Assembly (NCBI GenBank): GCA_018262575.1
Contig: JAGSYU010000017.1
Span: 1 to 35,755 of the forward strand
Direction of reading: 5' to 3'
DNA from: Pseudomonadota bacterium
Lineage (GTDB): Bacteria; Pseudomonadota; Alphaproteobacteria; Rhizobiales; Pleomorphomonadaceae
Length of the DNA: 35,755 nucleotides
Part shown: piece after piece, positions 17,080 through 26,317 of the stretch
Position numbering within the stretch: the first letter of the stretch is position 1
How the letters are laid out: each line of letters opens with the position of its first letter
Notes under the pieces: model-generated
Seen by the model: only the letters and a program-made list of their open reading frames with translations
Databases searched by the model: none
Told to the model about the DNA's origin: nothing
Translations under genes and position numbers: made by a program

Positions 17080-18162
17080 ATGGGTGAAAGTTCAACTCCA
17101 CAGAACAAGACCGTGAAGCTGGCCGACGTGGCGCGTGCCGCTGGCGTCAGTCAGGGAACGGTGTCGAACGTCTTCAATCGGCCGGGCCTCGTCTCGGAAG
17201 CGCTCCGCGAGCGGGTCGAGGAAGCGGCACGGTCGCTTGGCTACCGAGGCCCAGATCCGCGCGGCCGCCTGCTGAGGGCCGGGCGCGTCAACGCCATCGG
17301 CGTCGTTGCCATCGGGCCGCTCAATTGCTTCTTCGACGACCAGTACACCCGCTTGTTCCTGTCCGGTGTTGCCCGGGCCTGCGAGGCGCGGGGCGCCGGC
17401 ATCTCGCTGGTGTCGGCGACCGATGATGAGATCGCCGCCTGGAACATCCGAACGGCGCTGGTCGACGGCTTTGTCCTCCACTGCCTCAACGAGGGCAACA
17501 CGCTGGTCGAGCTGGCCAAGAAGCGTGGTCTGCCGTTCGTGGCCGTAGACTTCCCCGTCGGTCCCGGTCTCGACGTCGTCAAGATCGATGATTACCGCGG
17601 CGCTTGCGAAGCGGCGCAGCATCTCGTCGACCTTGGCCATCGGCATTTTGCCGTTTTCACCTTCGAGACCGAAAAGGAAGTGCGCGTCGGCTTCGTTGAC
17701 GACCTCAGGGCTGAGCGGTCGTCCTTTGAAGTGGTGCGACGGCGCCTTTTCGGTTATCGCGACGTGTTCCGCGCCGCCGGCCTGCCACCGCAGCCGGTGT
17801 TCGAGACTGGTTCCGATTATGAGGGCGTCTGCACTGGCGTTGACGCGGTGCTGGCCGCCCATCCGGACACCACCGCCTTCGTCTGCACCTCCGACCGCGT
17901 GGCGCTTCAGGTCATGACCTACCTGCAGTCGCTCGGCCGCAAGATTCCCGACGACTTCTCGGTGGTCGGCTTCGACGGTATCGAGGAGGCGGCGAGTTCG
18001 CTTCCTCCGCTCACGACGATTCGACAGCCAGCCATCGGCAAGGGCGAAGCGGCGGTCGAACTTATCCTCGGCGATAAGCCGGATGGCGTCGGCGACCGGG
18101 TCATAGAGCTGCCGATTGAGTTGGTGATCAGAGGATCGACGACGCGCCCGCGCAAGGGGTAG
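17080..18162 (+). CDS. LacI-family transcriptional regulator
   Basis: 360-residue repressor. The N-terminal HTH (KLADVARAAGVSQGTVSNVF, then NRPGLVSEALRERV) is followed by the hinge and a periplasmic-binding-protein-like sugar-sensing domain with VNAIGVVAIGPL, TTAFVCTSDRVALQVM, SVVGFDGIEEA and LPPLTTIRQP, all in usual order. ATG 17080 is chosen because LacI proteins start about 10-15 residues before the HTH. A TTG at 17032 with a better ribosome site (GGAAGAGAG) would add 16 residues and cannot be excluded. No sugar operon adjoins it: the next gene is a convergent aldo/keto reductase. The ligand is unknown; a promoter with an overlapping inverted repeat suggests self-control. Confidence 0.9.
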   Translation: MGESSTPQNKTVKLADVARAAGVSQGTVSNVFNRPGLVSEALRERVEEAARSLGYRGPDPRGRLLRAGRVNAIGVVAIGPLNCFFDDQYTRLFLSGVARACEARGAGISLVSATDDEIAAWNIRTALVDGFVLHCLNEGNTLVELAKKRGLPFVAVDFPVGPGLDVVKIDDYRGACEAAQHLVDLGHRHFAVFTFETEKEVRVGFVDDLRAERSSFEVVRRRLFGYRDVFRAAGLPPQPVFETGSDYEGVCTGVDAVLAAHPDTTAFVCTSDRVALQVMTYLQSLGRKIPDDFSVVGFDGIEEAASSLPPLTTIRQPAIGKGEAAVELILGDKPDGVGDRVIELPIELVIRGSTTRPRKG

Positions 18163-18184
18163 AGGCGGCCACTTTCCTTTTTCG

Positions 18185-18214
18185 AGCCGCGGCGAACTAT
18201 TCCTCGCCGCGGCT
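18185..18214 (+). terminator. Hairpin terminator after the LacI-type gene
   Basis: AGCCGCGGCGA (18185-18195) pairs perfectly with TCGCCGCGGCT (18204-18214) around an 8-base loop, 22 bases past the LacI-type stop and 13 before the aldo/keto reductase stop. The plus-strand tail TTGCCTTGTC is modestly T-rich; the minus-strand tail is A-rich. It mainly serves the plus strand, and the stem could also block read-through from the convergent gene. Confidence 0.6.
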
Positions 18215-18227
18215 TTGCCTTGTCTGC

Positions 18228-19277
18228 TTACGATGGCAAGCCGAACAGGCTGAGATCGGCTGGGCCCAGCCGATCTCTAGCGGTCTGGAGCTGGTGCCAG
18301 TAGGGATAGAGTAGCGGCAGCGCGCTGACCTCATCGAGACGCTTTCGCTCGTCGGCGGAAAGCTGGAGATCGGCAGCCTTGAGGTTGTCGACAAATTGCG
18401 CTTCGCTGCGACCGCCGATCACCACCGACGTCACGCCCGGCCGGCCGAGCAGCCAGGCGAGTGCCACCTGTGCGCCGCTGACGCCGTGCGCCGCGGCGAT
18501 GTCGACCAGCGCATCAACGATGGTCCACAGGCGGTTCTCGTCGCGGATCGGCGGCTCCGTCCAACCGGCGAGCTGACGCGTGCCTTCCGGTGCGGCATTG
18601 CGGCGGTGTTTGCCCGACAGGAGGCCACCGGCGAGCGGACTCCAGACCAGGATGCCGAGCCCTTGGTCGAGCGAGATCGGAACCAGCTCGTACTCGGCCT
18701 CACGGGCTTCGAGGGTGTAGTGGATCTGCTGCGAAACGAAGCGCTGGCGGTGCTCGGCGGCAGCGGCGCCGAGCGCCTTCATGACGTGCCAGCCGGAGAA
18801 GTTGGAGCAGCCGACGTAGCGCACCTTGCCGGCCCGCACCAGAGCGTCGAGCGCTTCCACGAACTCCTCGACCGGCGTCAGGCCGTCCCACTGATGCACC
18901 TGATAGAGATCGATCGTTTCGGTCTTGAGACGACGAAGGCTGGCCTCGCAACCGGCAATGATGTGGTGGCGGCTGAGGCCGCGATCGTTGGGGCCGTTCC
19001 CCATCGGAAAGCGGACTTTGGTCGCAAGGAGAACGCCTTTGCCCTTCCGCTCCTGCATGAGGTCGCCGACAATTTCCTCTGAAAGACCGTCCGAGTAGAC
19101 GTCGGCGGTGTCGATCAGGTTGACACCGGCGTCGATGCAGAGATCGACCAGCCGCGCCGCGTCTGCACGGCCGACTGTGCCGACCTTGGCGAAGGCGCCC
19201 GTGCCGCCGAAGGTCATGGTGCCCATGGTGAGGCTGGAGACCTTGAGGCCCGATCGTCCAAGCAGACGGTATTCCAT
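18228..19277 (-). CDS. Aldo/keto reductase
   Basis: 349-residue NADPH-dependent oxidoreductase of the TIM-barrel AKR superfamily. The catalytic tetrad is visible: Asp56 in NLIDTADVY, Tyr61, Lys87 in LLATKV and His128 in YQVHQW. The N-terminus MEYRLLGRSGLKVSSLTMG and the C-terminal GVTSVVIGGRSEAQFVDNL segment are typical of the YajO/Tas-like (AKR11-12-like) group, which reduces various aldehydes. The physiological substrate cannot be read. The start is ATG at 19277 with GGGAGAAAG upstream. It is divergent from yicC and convergent with the LacI-type gene. Confidence 0.92.
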   Translation of the reverse strand: MEYRLLGRSGLKVSSLTMGTMTFGGTGAFAKVGTVGRADAARLVDLCIDAGVNLIDTADVYSDGLSEEIVGDLMQERKGKGVLLATKVRFPMGNGPNDRGLSRHHIIAGCEASLRRLKTETIDLYQVHQWDGLTPVEEFVEALDALVRAGKVRYVGCSNFSGWHVMKALGAAAAEHRQRFVSQQIHYTLEAREAEYELVPISLDQGLGILVWSPLAGGLLSGKHRRNAAPEGTRQLAGWTEPPIRDENRLWTIVDALVDIAAAHGVSGAQVALAWLLGRPGVTSVVIGGRSEAQFVDNLKAADLQLSADERKRLDEVSALPLLYPYWHQLQTARDRLGPADLSLFGLPS

Positions 19278-19380
19278 TGGCTTTCTCCCTTGGTTGCGAG
19301 AGGAGAGTCTATGTCACGGTCGGAGGGCTGTGAAGGCCGCCGTCGTGCGGCGGTTTCGGTAGGGAATCCGCATTTTTCGC

Positions 19381-19408
19381 TTGGCGCTCCAGCCGGCTGG
19401 TGTAAAAG
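19381..19408 (+). promoter_or_regulatory. Possible promoter of yicC-gmk
   Basis: TTGGCG (19381-19386), a 16-bp spacer and TAAAAG (19403-19408) give a plausible but weak sigma-70 promoter about 25 bp before the yicC start. The -10 matches four of six consensus bases. Confidence 0.28.
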
Positions 19409-19432
19409 CCGGTTTTGACTGGAGGACATTCC

Positions 19433-20317
19433 ATGCCGCTCAAGAGCATGACAGGATTCGCCCGCCTCGATGGCTCGGCGGCCGGCAACCGCTTCGCCTG
19501 GGAGCTGCGCTCGGTCAACGGACGCGGGTTGGATCTCCGGCTGCGCCTGCCGCCCGGCTTCGACGCCGTGGAGGTGGCAACCCGCCGCAAGGCGTCGGAC
19601 ACCCTGTCGCGCGGCAACGTGTCGATCAACCTGACGGTGACGCGCGAGACCTCGTCGCAGACGTTCCGCATCGACGAGAAGCTGCTCGCCGCCCTCATCG
19701 ACACGGCCCGCCGCTATTCCGGCACGCCGGGCATCCGCGATGCCTCGCTCGACGGCCTTCTTTCCGTTCGAGGCGTCGTGGACGTGGTCGAGGCGGGGCC
19801 GGACGAGGAAAGCGCCAAGGCCTTCGAGGCGGAGATCACAGCCGCCTTCGAAAGGGTACTTGCCGATTTCCAGGCCTCACGCGCCTCGGAGGGCATGACG
19901 CTTGCTCGCATTCTCGGTGATCAGGTCGATGAGATCGCCCGCCTTGTTGCCGAGGTCGAAGCGCTGCCGGCCCGCACGCCGGAGGCGATCCGGGATCGTC
20001 TTGAGGACCAGCTCGCCGTGCTGCTGGCCCGCGAGGACATCGATCCGCAGCGCCTGCACGTCGAAGCGGCGCTGATCGCCACTCGGGCCGACGTGCGCGA
20101 GGAGATCGACCGCCTCAAGGCCCATGTCGCGCAAGCGCGCGACCTATTGGCGAGCGAGGCTGCCGTTGGCCGCCGGCTCGACTTCCTGGCACAGGAATTT
20201 AACCGGGAGTCGAATACGCTCTGCTCCAAGTCAAATGACACGAGCCTGACGCGGATCGGCCTCGCCCTCAAGGCAGTGGTCGATCAGTTCAAAGAGCAGG
20301 TCCAGAACGTCGAGTGA
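19433..20317 (+). CDS. yicC: YicC-family endoribonuclease
   Basis: 294-residue protein of the YicC/DUF1732 family. It starts [14 protein letters not shown], the family hallmark, continues with [14 protein letters not shown], and ends in the DUF1732 region [21 protein letters not shown]. coli YicC is reported to be an RNA-degrading enzyme acting on small RNA. ATG 19433 is taken rather than the in-frame ATG at 19415 because GGAGGACATTCC precedes it and the hallmark begins there. Its TGA lies at the gmk junction, so the two genes form an operon, as in many proteobacteria. Confidence 0.92.
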   Translation: MPLKSMTGFARLDGSAAGNRFAWELRSVNGRGLDLRLRLPPGFDAVEVATRRKASDTLSRGNVSINLTVTRETSSQTFRIDEKLLAALIDTARRYSGTPGIRDASLDGLLSVRGVVDVVEAGPDEESAKAFEAEITAAFERVLADFQASRASEGMTLARILGDQVDEIARLVAEVEALPARTPEAIRDRLEDQLAVLLAREDIDPQRLHVEAALIATRADVREEIDRLKAHVAQARDLLASEAAVGRRLDFLAQEFNRESNTLCSKSNDTSLTRIGLALKAVVDQFKEQVQNVE

Positions 20318-20322
20318 GTCCC

Positions 20323-20973
20323 ATGGTCGCTGCTGATCAAAGGCACATCCGCTTTCCCCGTCGCGGGTTGATGTTTGTCATTTCCTCGCCGTCGGGTGCC
20401 GGCAAGGGCACGCTGTCGCGCAACATTCTCGACACCGACCGCGACATGACGCTGTCGATTTCGGTGACGACGCGCGATCGTCGCCCGAGCGAGATCAACG
20501 GTGTGCATTACCATTTCATCTCGCAGCAGCGCTTTCTGTCGATGCGCGACGGCGGCGAACTTCTGGAGTGGGCCGAGGTGCACGGCAACTACTACGGCAC
20601 GCCGAAAGCGCCGGTAGAGGACGCGCTGGCTGCCGGACGCGACGTGCTGTTCGACATCGATTGGCAGGGAGCGGCCCAACTGCGCGACAAGATGCCGGTC
20701 GACGTCGTGTCGGTGTTCATTCTGCCGCCGTCGATGGCCGAACTGCGCTCGCGTCTCACCCGCCGGGCCGAGGACGCGCCCGAGGTGATCGAGAAGCGGC
20801 TGGTCAACGCTCGCCGCGAGATCGCCGAATGGTGCAATTTTGATTATGTCGTCGTCAATGACGATCTCGACGCCGCCTTTGCCGACCTGATCGCCATCTT
20901 GCGCGCCGAGCGAAGCCGGCGACCGCGCGCGGCAGAGGGCATTGAGGGGTTCGTCGGCACGCTTCTGGCCTGA
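20323..20973 (+). CDS. gmk: Guanylate kinase (Gmk)
   Basis: 216-residue nucleotide kinase, GMP + ATP to GDP + ADP. P-loop PSGAGKGT is at 23-30. The GMP-binding residues lie in [21 protein letters not shown] and [16 protein letters not shown], and the lid is [17 protein letters not shown] 20323 has GAGTGAG just upstream; a GTG at 20314, overlapping the yicC stop (GTGA), would add three residues. It converges on rsmA with only 5 bp between stop codons, leaving no room for a separate terminator. Confidence 0.96.
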   Translation: MVAADQRHIRFPRRGLMFVISSPSGAGKGTLSRNILDTDRDMTLSISVTTRDRRPSEINGVHYHFISQQRFLSMRDGGELLEWAEVHGNYYGTPKAPVEDALAAGRDVLFDIDWQGAAQLRDKMPVDVVSVFILPPSMAELRSRLTRRAEDAPEVIEKRLVNARREIAEWCNFDYVVVNDDLDAAFADLIAILRAERSRRPRAAEGIEGFVGTLLA

Positions 20974-20978
20974 GGGGC

Positions 20979-21821
20979 CTACCGCATCTCCCGCCAGACG
21001 TTTGCCAGATCAACGAAGCCCTTGACCGGGACGGTCTCGGCGCGTGCCGTTGGATCGACACCGGCAGCGGCACAGAGTGCGGCCGGATCGACGCCAAGCG
21101 CCTTCAGGCTCTGCCTCAGCATCTTGCGACGCTGGCCGAAGGCGGCAGCGGTGACGGCCTCAAGATCAGTCTGAACGCAGGGCAGGGGCTCGGGCCGCGG
21201 CGTGAAATGCACCACCGTCGACGTCACCTTGGGCGGCGGCACGAAGGCCTTGGGCGAAATGTCGAACATTTGCGTCGCATGACTGCGCCAGCCGCACAGC
21301 ACGCCGAGGCGGCCATAGGCGTCGTCGCCGGCCTGGGCCGTGATGCGGTCGGCCACCTCTTTCTGGAACATCAGCACCATCGCGGTCCAGCGTGGCGGCC
21401 AGCTTTCCGGGGAGAGCCAGCCGATGAGCAGCGGGGTTGCGATGTTGTAGGGCAGGTTGGCCATGATCACCGGTGGCTCGTCACCGAGCGCAGCGGTGTC
21501 GACGGCGAGCGCATCGCCTTCGGTGACGTGCAGCCGGCCGGGGTAGTAGGCAGCGATCTCCTCGAGCGCGGCGATCGCCCGCCGGTCACGCTCGACCACA
21601 TGTACCTTGGCCGCACCGGCCGCCAGGATAGCGCGCGTCAGACCACCGGGGCCGGGGCCGATCTCGACCACGGTTCGGCCAGTGAGGCTGCCGGCGGCTC
21701 GGGCGATGCGGGCCGTCAGGTTGAGGTCGAGCAGGAAGTTCTGGCCGAGACTTTTCAGCGCCGACAGACCGTGCCGGTCGATTACGTCGCGCAGCGGCGG
21801 CAGGTCGTCGATCTGGGTCAT
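20979..21821 (-). CDS. rsmA: 16S rRNA dimethyladenosine transferase (RsmA/KsgA)
   Basis: 280-residue SAM-dependent methyltransferase that dimethylates two adjacent adenosines near the 3' end of 16S rRNA. The opening [16 protein letters not shown] is diagnostic. SAM motif [17 protein letters not shown] covers 51-66, and catalytic motif IV NLPYNI begins at 122. The C-terminal domain with [14 protein letters not shown] and [14 protein letters not shown] is complete. The start ATG at 21821 overlaps the pdxA stop (ATGA, 21818-21821), so the two are translationally coupled. It is the last gene of the lptF-rsmA operon. Confidence 0.96.
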   Translation of the reverse strand: MTQIDDLPPLRDVIDRHGLSALKSLGQNFLLDLNLTARIARAAGSLTGRTVVEIGPGPGGLTRAILAAGAAKVHVVERDRRAIAALEEIAAYYPGRLHVTEGDALAVDTAALGDEPPVIMANLPYNIATPLLIGWLSPESWPPRWTAMVLMFQKEVADRITAQAGDDAYGRLGVLCGWRSHATQMFDISPKAFVPPPKVTSTVVHFTPRPEPLPCVQTDLEAVTAAAFGQRRKMLRQSLKALGVDPAALCAAAGVDPTARAETVPVKGFVDLANVWREMR

Positions 21822-22855
21822 GCCCGGGCTCCGGTTGCCGCCATGCGGCCAGCCATGCGGAGGGCGGCAATCAGGCTCGACGGATCGGCGACGCCTCGGA
21901 GCGCGATGTCGAGCGCCGTGCCATGATCGGGCGATGTCCGGACGAACGGCAGGCCGAGCGTGACGTTGACCGTCTCATCGAAGGCGATGGTCTTCACCGG
22001 AATCAGCGCCTGATCGTGGTACATGGCCAGCACCACGTCATAGGTCTTGCGGGCGGCGGCGTGGAACAGCGTGTCGGACGGCAGCGGTCCGCGGGCATCG
22101 ATGCCCTCGGCCCTGAGTTGGGCGACGGCCGGCGCAACGATCTCCATATCCTCGCGTCCCATGGCGCCGTCCTCGCCGGCATGCGGGTTGATGCCGGCAA
22201 CGGCGAGCCGAGGCCGGGCGAGACCGAATTTCGCCTTCATCTCACGATCGACGATGCGGCCGGTTGCTATGATCATCTCGCCGGTGAGCACGTCCGGCAC
22301 CTTGCGAAGCGCGATGTGCACGGTGACCGGCACCGTTGCCAGCTCCGGACCGGCCAGCATCATCACCGGCTCATGCGGCGCGTCGGGCCAGAGTTGCCGA
22401 GCAAGGTCGCCAAGGAACTCGGTATGGCCGGGGAACTTGAACCCGGCGGCGTAAAGGTTCGATTTCTGGATTGGCGCGGTGACGATGCCGCTCGCGCGAC
22501 CCGCGCGGACGTGTCGAACCGCTGTCTCGATGGCGGAGATGGTGGCTGCCGCCGTCGCGCCGGACAATTCTCCGGGCCGGTCCTCCATCGGGTGGTCGAG
22601 GTCGAACACCGGCAGGGCGTCGGCGAAGGCAGCGATCGCCATCTCCGGAGGCACCACCGCTATGGGGGCCTCAAGGCCGAGGCGGGCAAGACGGCTTGCG
22701 AGGAAAGTGGCATCAGCCACCACATAGAAAGCCGGCAACGCCTTCTCTCGTCTGAGACGCCATGCCTTGGCGATGATCTCCACGCCAATGCCGGCCGGCT
22801 CGCCGACCGACAGAGCAAGAGGACATCCCAACTTGACCGCAGATGTATCTGGCAT
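21818..22855 (-). CDS. pdxA: 4-hydroxythreonine-4-phosphate dehydrogenase (PdxA)
   Basis: 345-residue NAD-dependent enzyme of the DXP-dependent pyridoxal phosphate pathway. It shows [14 protein letters not shown] at the N-terminus, metal-site His residues in [22 protein letters not shown] and [13 protein letters not shown], and [20 protein letters not shown] typical of PdxA rather than PdxA2. ATG 22855 is chosen because homology begins there and the surA stop lies only 2 bp upstream; the open frame runs on to 23170 inside surA without family similarity. It sits in the conserved surA-pdxA-rsmA order. Confidence 0.95.
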   Translation of the reverse strand: MPDTSAVKLGCPLALSVGEPAGIGVEIIAKAWRLRREKALPAFYVVADATFLASRLARLGLEAPIAVVPPEMAIAAFADALPVFDLDHPMEDRPGELSGATAAATISAIETAVRHVRAGRASGIVTAPIQKSNLYAAGFKFPGHTEFLGDLARQLWPDAPHEPVMMLAGPELATVPVTVHIALRKVPDVLTGEMIIATGRIVDREMKAKFGLARPRLAVAGINPHAGEDGAMGREDMEIVAPAVAQLRAEGIDARGPLPSDTLFHAAARKTYDVVLAMYHDQALIPVKTIAFDETVNVTLGLPFVRTSPDHGTALDIALRGVADPSSLIAALRMAGRMAATGARA

Positions 22856-22857
22856 GA

Positions 22858-23826
22858 TCAGCGGTAAATAATGTTGGCTTTCTGCTTCAGTTCCTGGGTG
22901 AGCTTCTTCGAGGCTTCCTCGCCACGCTTGTCGAGCGCCTCGGCGTCGAGGCCGGCCGAGATGGCGGCCTCGCCGGTCACCGCGATCTTGCTGCACACCG
23001 CATACATCTCGAAGCCAAGGTCGGAGCGTTGCGGCGACGTCAGGCGGCCTTCGCTCGTCTTTTCGAGCTCTTCCTTCAAGCCGCCCGGCACTTCGTTCGC
23101 CAGCTTGCGGCCGACGTTGATGACCGCGACTTCCCGGAGGCCTTTGACGAACGCCAACCCCTCGGTGCAACTGCGGAACTTGCCGCGCAATGCCTCGGCC
23201 TCGGCCTTTCGGCGGTTGACGTCGGCCGGCGAGGCGCTCCGCTGCACCGCGAACACCACGCGCTGGAGCATGTAGTCGCTGGCTGTAACGGCGTCGGCGT
23301 TCTTTTCGCGATTGCGCATCTGCTGGATGAGATCGGCCGATTCCGTCTTGATATCCTGCTGGATCTTGGCGCGAACAATCCGCCCCCAGACCATCTGGGC
23401 GCGGATGCGGTCCTTGAAGGTCTTGACCGTCACGCCACCTTGGCCAAGCGCCCGTTCGAACTGCGGCAGCGTCATCTTGGATCGGGAGGCGATGCTGGTG
23501 AGCGCGGCAACCACCGCGTCCTCGCTGACCACGATGCCGCGCCGCGCCCCTTCCTGAAGGCGGAGCTGCTCGTCGATCAGTTCGTCCAGCGCCGCCTTGG
23601 CGGATGCACCGGCTGAAAGGTGCATGGCAAGCTGCAGCAGTCGCGCGCGTGACTGGACGTCCATCGTCGTGATGGCCTGGTCGTTGACCACCACCTTGAT
23701 GGTGCTGGCAGCCTCGGCGGGGACGATGAGGGCGGTACCCGCTGGCGACAGCGAGGTCACCGCGGCAATGGTCGCGGCAAGCAGCGCGCCCCGCATGTTT
23801 CTCGCAATCGTCACGATGTGATGCAT
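22858..23826 (-). CDS. surA: SurA-like periplasmic chaperone, divergent C-terminus
   Basis: 322-residue exported protein with a signal peptide (hydrophobic core ALLAATIAAVTSL, cleavage likely after AEAAS near residue 40). The SurA N-terminal chaperone domain follows: VNDQAITTMDVQSRARLL, a LDELIDEQL helix, and MTLPQFERALGQGG. Past residue 180 the sequence only vaguely resembles a parvulin domain; no clear catalytic parvulin motif is seen, and E. coli SurA (428 residues) has two such domains. It probably escorts outer-membrane proteins such as the LptD encoded upstream. ATG 23826 has GGAG upstream. A perfect TTGACA (minus strand, 23883-23888) precedes the gene but lacks a good -10. Confidence 0.82.
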   Translation of the reverse strand: MHHIVTIARNMRGALLAATIAAVTSLSPAGTALIVPAEAASTIKVVVNDQAITTMDVQSRARLLQLAMHLSAGASAKAALDELIDEQLRLQEGARRGIVVSEDAVVAALTSIASRSKMTLPQFERALGQGGVTVKTFKDRIRAQMVWGRIVRAKIQQDIKTESADLIQQMRNREKNADAVTASDYMLQRVVFAVQRSASPADVNRRKAEAEALRGKFRSCTEGLAFVKGLREVAVINVGRKLANEVPGGLKEELEKTSEGRLTSPQRSDLGFEMYAVCSKIAVTGEAAISAGLDAEALDKRGEEASKKLTQELKQKANIIYR

Positions 23827-23932
23827 GTTGACCGTCTCCGCCCGCTGCTGTCCGAACCGTGGGAGCATCTACGGGTAAAATTTGTCAAGTCGATGGTTCG
23901 CGAAACAAGGCGCCACACGATAAACGGAACCG

Positions 23933-26317
23933 CTACTCGTCGACGCCGAACGATGTGTCGACCTCGCCGAGCGTCCGGAATCCCGCCCGGAGATAGAAGG
24001 TCTGATCGCTGGGGGTGGTCGTCAGGTCGTTCGAATAGGAGAAGGACACCGAGAACTCTTCCGCATCAAAGGCAACGCCGAGCGCGTGCCTGACGAACTC
24101 GTCGTTGATGAGATCGTAGCGACTCGAGCCGAAGAGCCGCCAATTCTCACTGAGTCTGAGGCTGGCGGCCGCCTGCAACTCGGAGCGATCCTCGTCGATG
24201 CCAAGGTCGGGCTGCGAGCGGATATAGGCATAGGTCAGCGCCGCCGTCAGCGGTCCGCTGATGCCGAGAATCTGGCTGTCAAAGCGGTTGACCTCGAAAT
24301 TCTCATTGTCGAAGCGCACACCACTGCTGGCGAGCAGGCCTGTCTTCGTGCTGAGACTGAGGCCAGCCACGTAGTCCGAAACGTCGGATTCGAGGCCGGA
24401 GTAGGCACCCGTGTCGTATTGTGTCGCCTCGGCGAATGAATTGACGCCGGCCAGCTGGAACGATTGGCCAAAGGTGCCGCTGACGCCAAAGCCGTGGCTG
24501 AAGGACCCGGAATAACGGATACCGACGTTGGCGCGGGTTCCACCCTCGACACGGTCGTAGCCGGAGAACTTGTCGTAGTCGAACAGGCTGTTGGCGTCGA
24601 AGACGAGGCTCTGCGCGTCTTCATTGGGAATGTAGGTGGCTTCCGTCTCATTCGGGCGGACGATCAATTGGGCGATCGGCTCGATGATCTGGTTGCCGAC
24701 CGGCGCGGTGATGGCCACCGGATAGCTGTATTCGAGGCCGGCCGCTGGCATTGCCCGCACGAGGAGGCCGCTGGACGTCCCCGGCAGAACGGCACTGTTG
24801 CTCGGATCGGAATAAATGGCGTCGCCACGGAAGTAGAGGAAGGGCGTCATCACGCCCCCCGTCTGGTCGACCATCCGCCGCCGCCACATGGCATCGATAC
24901 TGAGGCGATCGAAGGTGCCGGCAGCGGCCCTCACGCGGGTTTTTTCACCGGGATCGAAGGCTTTGTTACCGTTGCTGTCGATCTGGTAGATGTCGTCATG
25001 GTTGCGGGTGAGATTGGTCAGGTTGGTCGTCAGCGACGCTTCGCCGCCCCACACCGGGTCCTTGGCATAGACCTTGTGGTCGATCACCGGATAGACGAAG
25101 GGCTGCTTTTCTTGCAGATCCTGGTCCTGCGCCAACGTCGACGTCTTTGAATCGTCCTGCTGCACGAACAGGCCGTAGGCCGTCATGTCGAAACGGTTCC
25201 GGTCGCGGACACCCGTCAGAAAGACCTTGTTGACCGCGACGTCCGTGTTGCCGGACTCGAGATCGTAGTCATCCATGAAGGTGGTATCGCTTGCCACCGC
25301 CAGGTCCCAACCCCACGACCAGTTCTGGTTGATCGTAAAGTTGCCCTTCGATTCCACCGCGCCGCGCCACAGTTCATCGCCAGACGTCCCGGAGAAAGCC
25401 TCCTGTGCGTTCTGGTGAATGCCTGACAGCGTGATCGAGTACTGCCCTGTTTCGAGACGTTGCCGCCACTTGCCCGAGAACAGCAGGCCTTGGCGGGAAT
25501 AGACTGTCGGCGTCAGCGTCAGGCTGTAGCTTGGGTCAAGCGCCACATAATAGGGCACCTTCACCGAATAACCGAGTGTCTCGCTGCGCTTGGCGCTTGG
25601 CATCAGGAAGCCCGTCTTCTGCTTCACTGATGGGTCGGGCATCGACAGCACCGGCACCCAGGCGAGCGGCACGCCCAGGAACTCGAAGGTCGCATTCTCG
25701 AAGACGATCGTCTGATCCTTCTGCTTGTGCAGGATCCGATTCGCCTTGATCTGCCAGATCGGCTTCTTGCCCTTCACGCCATTGCAGTCGACGCAGGGAA
25801 GATAGGCACCTTGGTTGAATTCCGTGAGGTCGCCGCCGGTGCGTTTAGCGTCGCGCGCCGTGAAGGCGATCCGCTCGGAGGTGACGAGCTCGAGGCCCTC
25901 GAAAACACCGTTGGCGAGTTCGTTGTCGAGATCGATTCGATTGCTGCGGGCGACGTTGCCCTGAGGATCGGTGATCTCGACGTTTCCAACCGCCGTGACG
26001 CGCTTGGTCTTGCGGTTGACGATGATCTCGTCGGCCACCACCACGTGGTCGAGATAGTAGATGACGACGCGCCCGCTTGCGGTCACCGAATCGGCGTCCA
26101 TGTCGTAGGCGACCGTGTCCGCCTCGATCATCATCTTGGCATCATCGCTCGGCTGCTTAGCCGAGCTGATCATGCCGGTCAGCGAGGTATCCTTGATGAA
26201 CTGGGCAAGGGCGCCGGCGGGCAGGAAGACGAGAATCGTCACTGCCACGCCGCACAGAAGGCGGGTAGCGGTTCTCGGCTCCGATGCCTGCGATACGACA
26301 GATCTACGCACGCTCAC
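23933..26317 (-). CDS. lptD: LPS-assembly outer-membrane protein LptD
   Basis: 794-residue protein that, with a lipoprotein partner, inserts lipopolysaccharide in the outer membrane. A signal peptide (hydrophobic VAVTILVFLPAGALA, cleavage near 39) precedes an LptA/OstA-like periplasmic domain (about 60-160: IEADTVAYDMDADSVTASG, VVADEIIVN, IDLDNELANGVFEG). Residues beyond about 200 form the large beta-barrel with repeated aromatic-polar strands. The mature protein has only two cysteines, C175 and C178 (CVDC), not the four of E. coli. The start is taken as GTG 26317, overlapping the lptG stop (GTGA) with GAGG upstream; a GTG at 26311 is possible. Gene order lptF-lptG-lptD-surA matches related bacteria. 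Confidence 0.93.
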   Translation of the reverse strand: MSVRRSVVSQASEPRTATRLLCGVAVTILVFLPAGALAQFIKDTSLTGMISSAKQPSDDAKMMIEADTVAYDMDADSVTASGRVVIYYLDHVVVADEIIVNRKTKRVTAVGNVEITDPQGNVARSNRIDLDNELANGVFEGLELVTSERIAFTARDAKRTGGDLTEFNQGAYLPCVDCNGVKGKKPIWQIKANRILHKQKDQTIVFENATFEFLGVPLAWVPVLSMPDPSVKQKTGFLMPSAKRSETLGYSVKVPYYVALDPSYSLTLTPTVYSRQGLLFSGKWRQRLETGQYSITLSGIHQNAQEAFSGTSGDELWRGAVESKGNFTINQNWSWGWDLAVASDTTFMDDYDLESGNTDVAVNKVFLTGVRDRNRFDMTAYGLFVQQDDSKTSTLAQDQDLQEKQPFVYPVIDHKVYAKDPVWGGEASLTTNLTNLTRNHDDIYQIDSNGNKAFDPGEKTRVRAAAGTFDRLSIDAMWRRRMVDQTGGVMTPFLYFRGDAIYSDPSNSAVLPGTSSGLLVRAMPAAGLEYSYPVAITAPVGNQIIEPIAQLIVRPNETEATYIPNEDAQSLVFDANSLFDYDKFSGYDRVEGGTRANVGIRYSGSFSHGFGVSGTFGQSFQLAGVNSFAEATQYDTGAYSGLESDVSDYVAGLSLSTKTGLLASSGVRFDNENFEVNRFDSQILGISGPLTAALTYAYIRSQPDLGIDEDRSELQAAASLRLSENWRLFGSSRYDLINDEFVRHALGVAFDAEEFSVSFSYSNDLTTTPSDQTFYLRAGFRTLGEVDTSFGVDE

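Noticed and set aside
22856-23170. Longer N-terminus for pdxA
   Set aside because: The extension lies inside surA and is not PdxA-like.
23883-23888. Perfect TTGACA (minus strand) upstream of surA
   Set aside because: No acceptable -10 hexamer lies 16-18 bases downstream; TAGATG is only 11 bases away.
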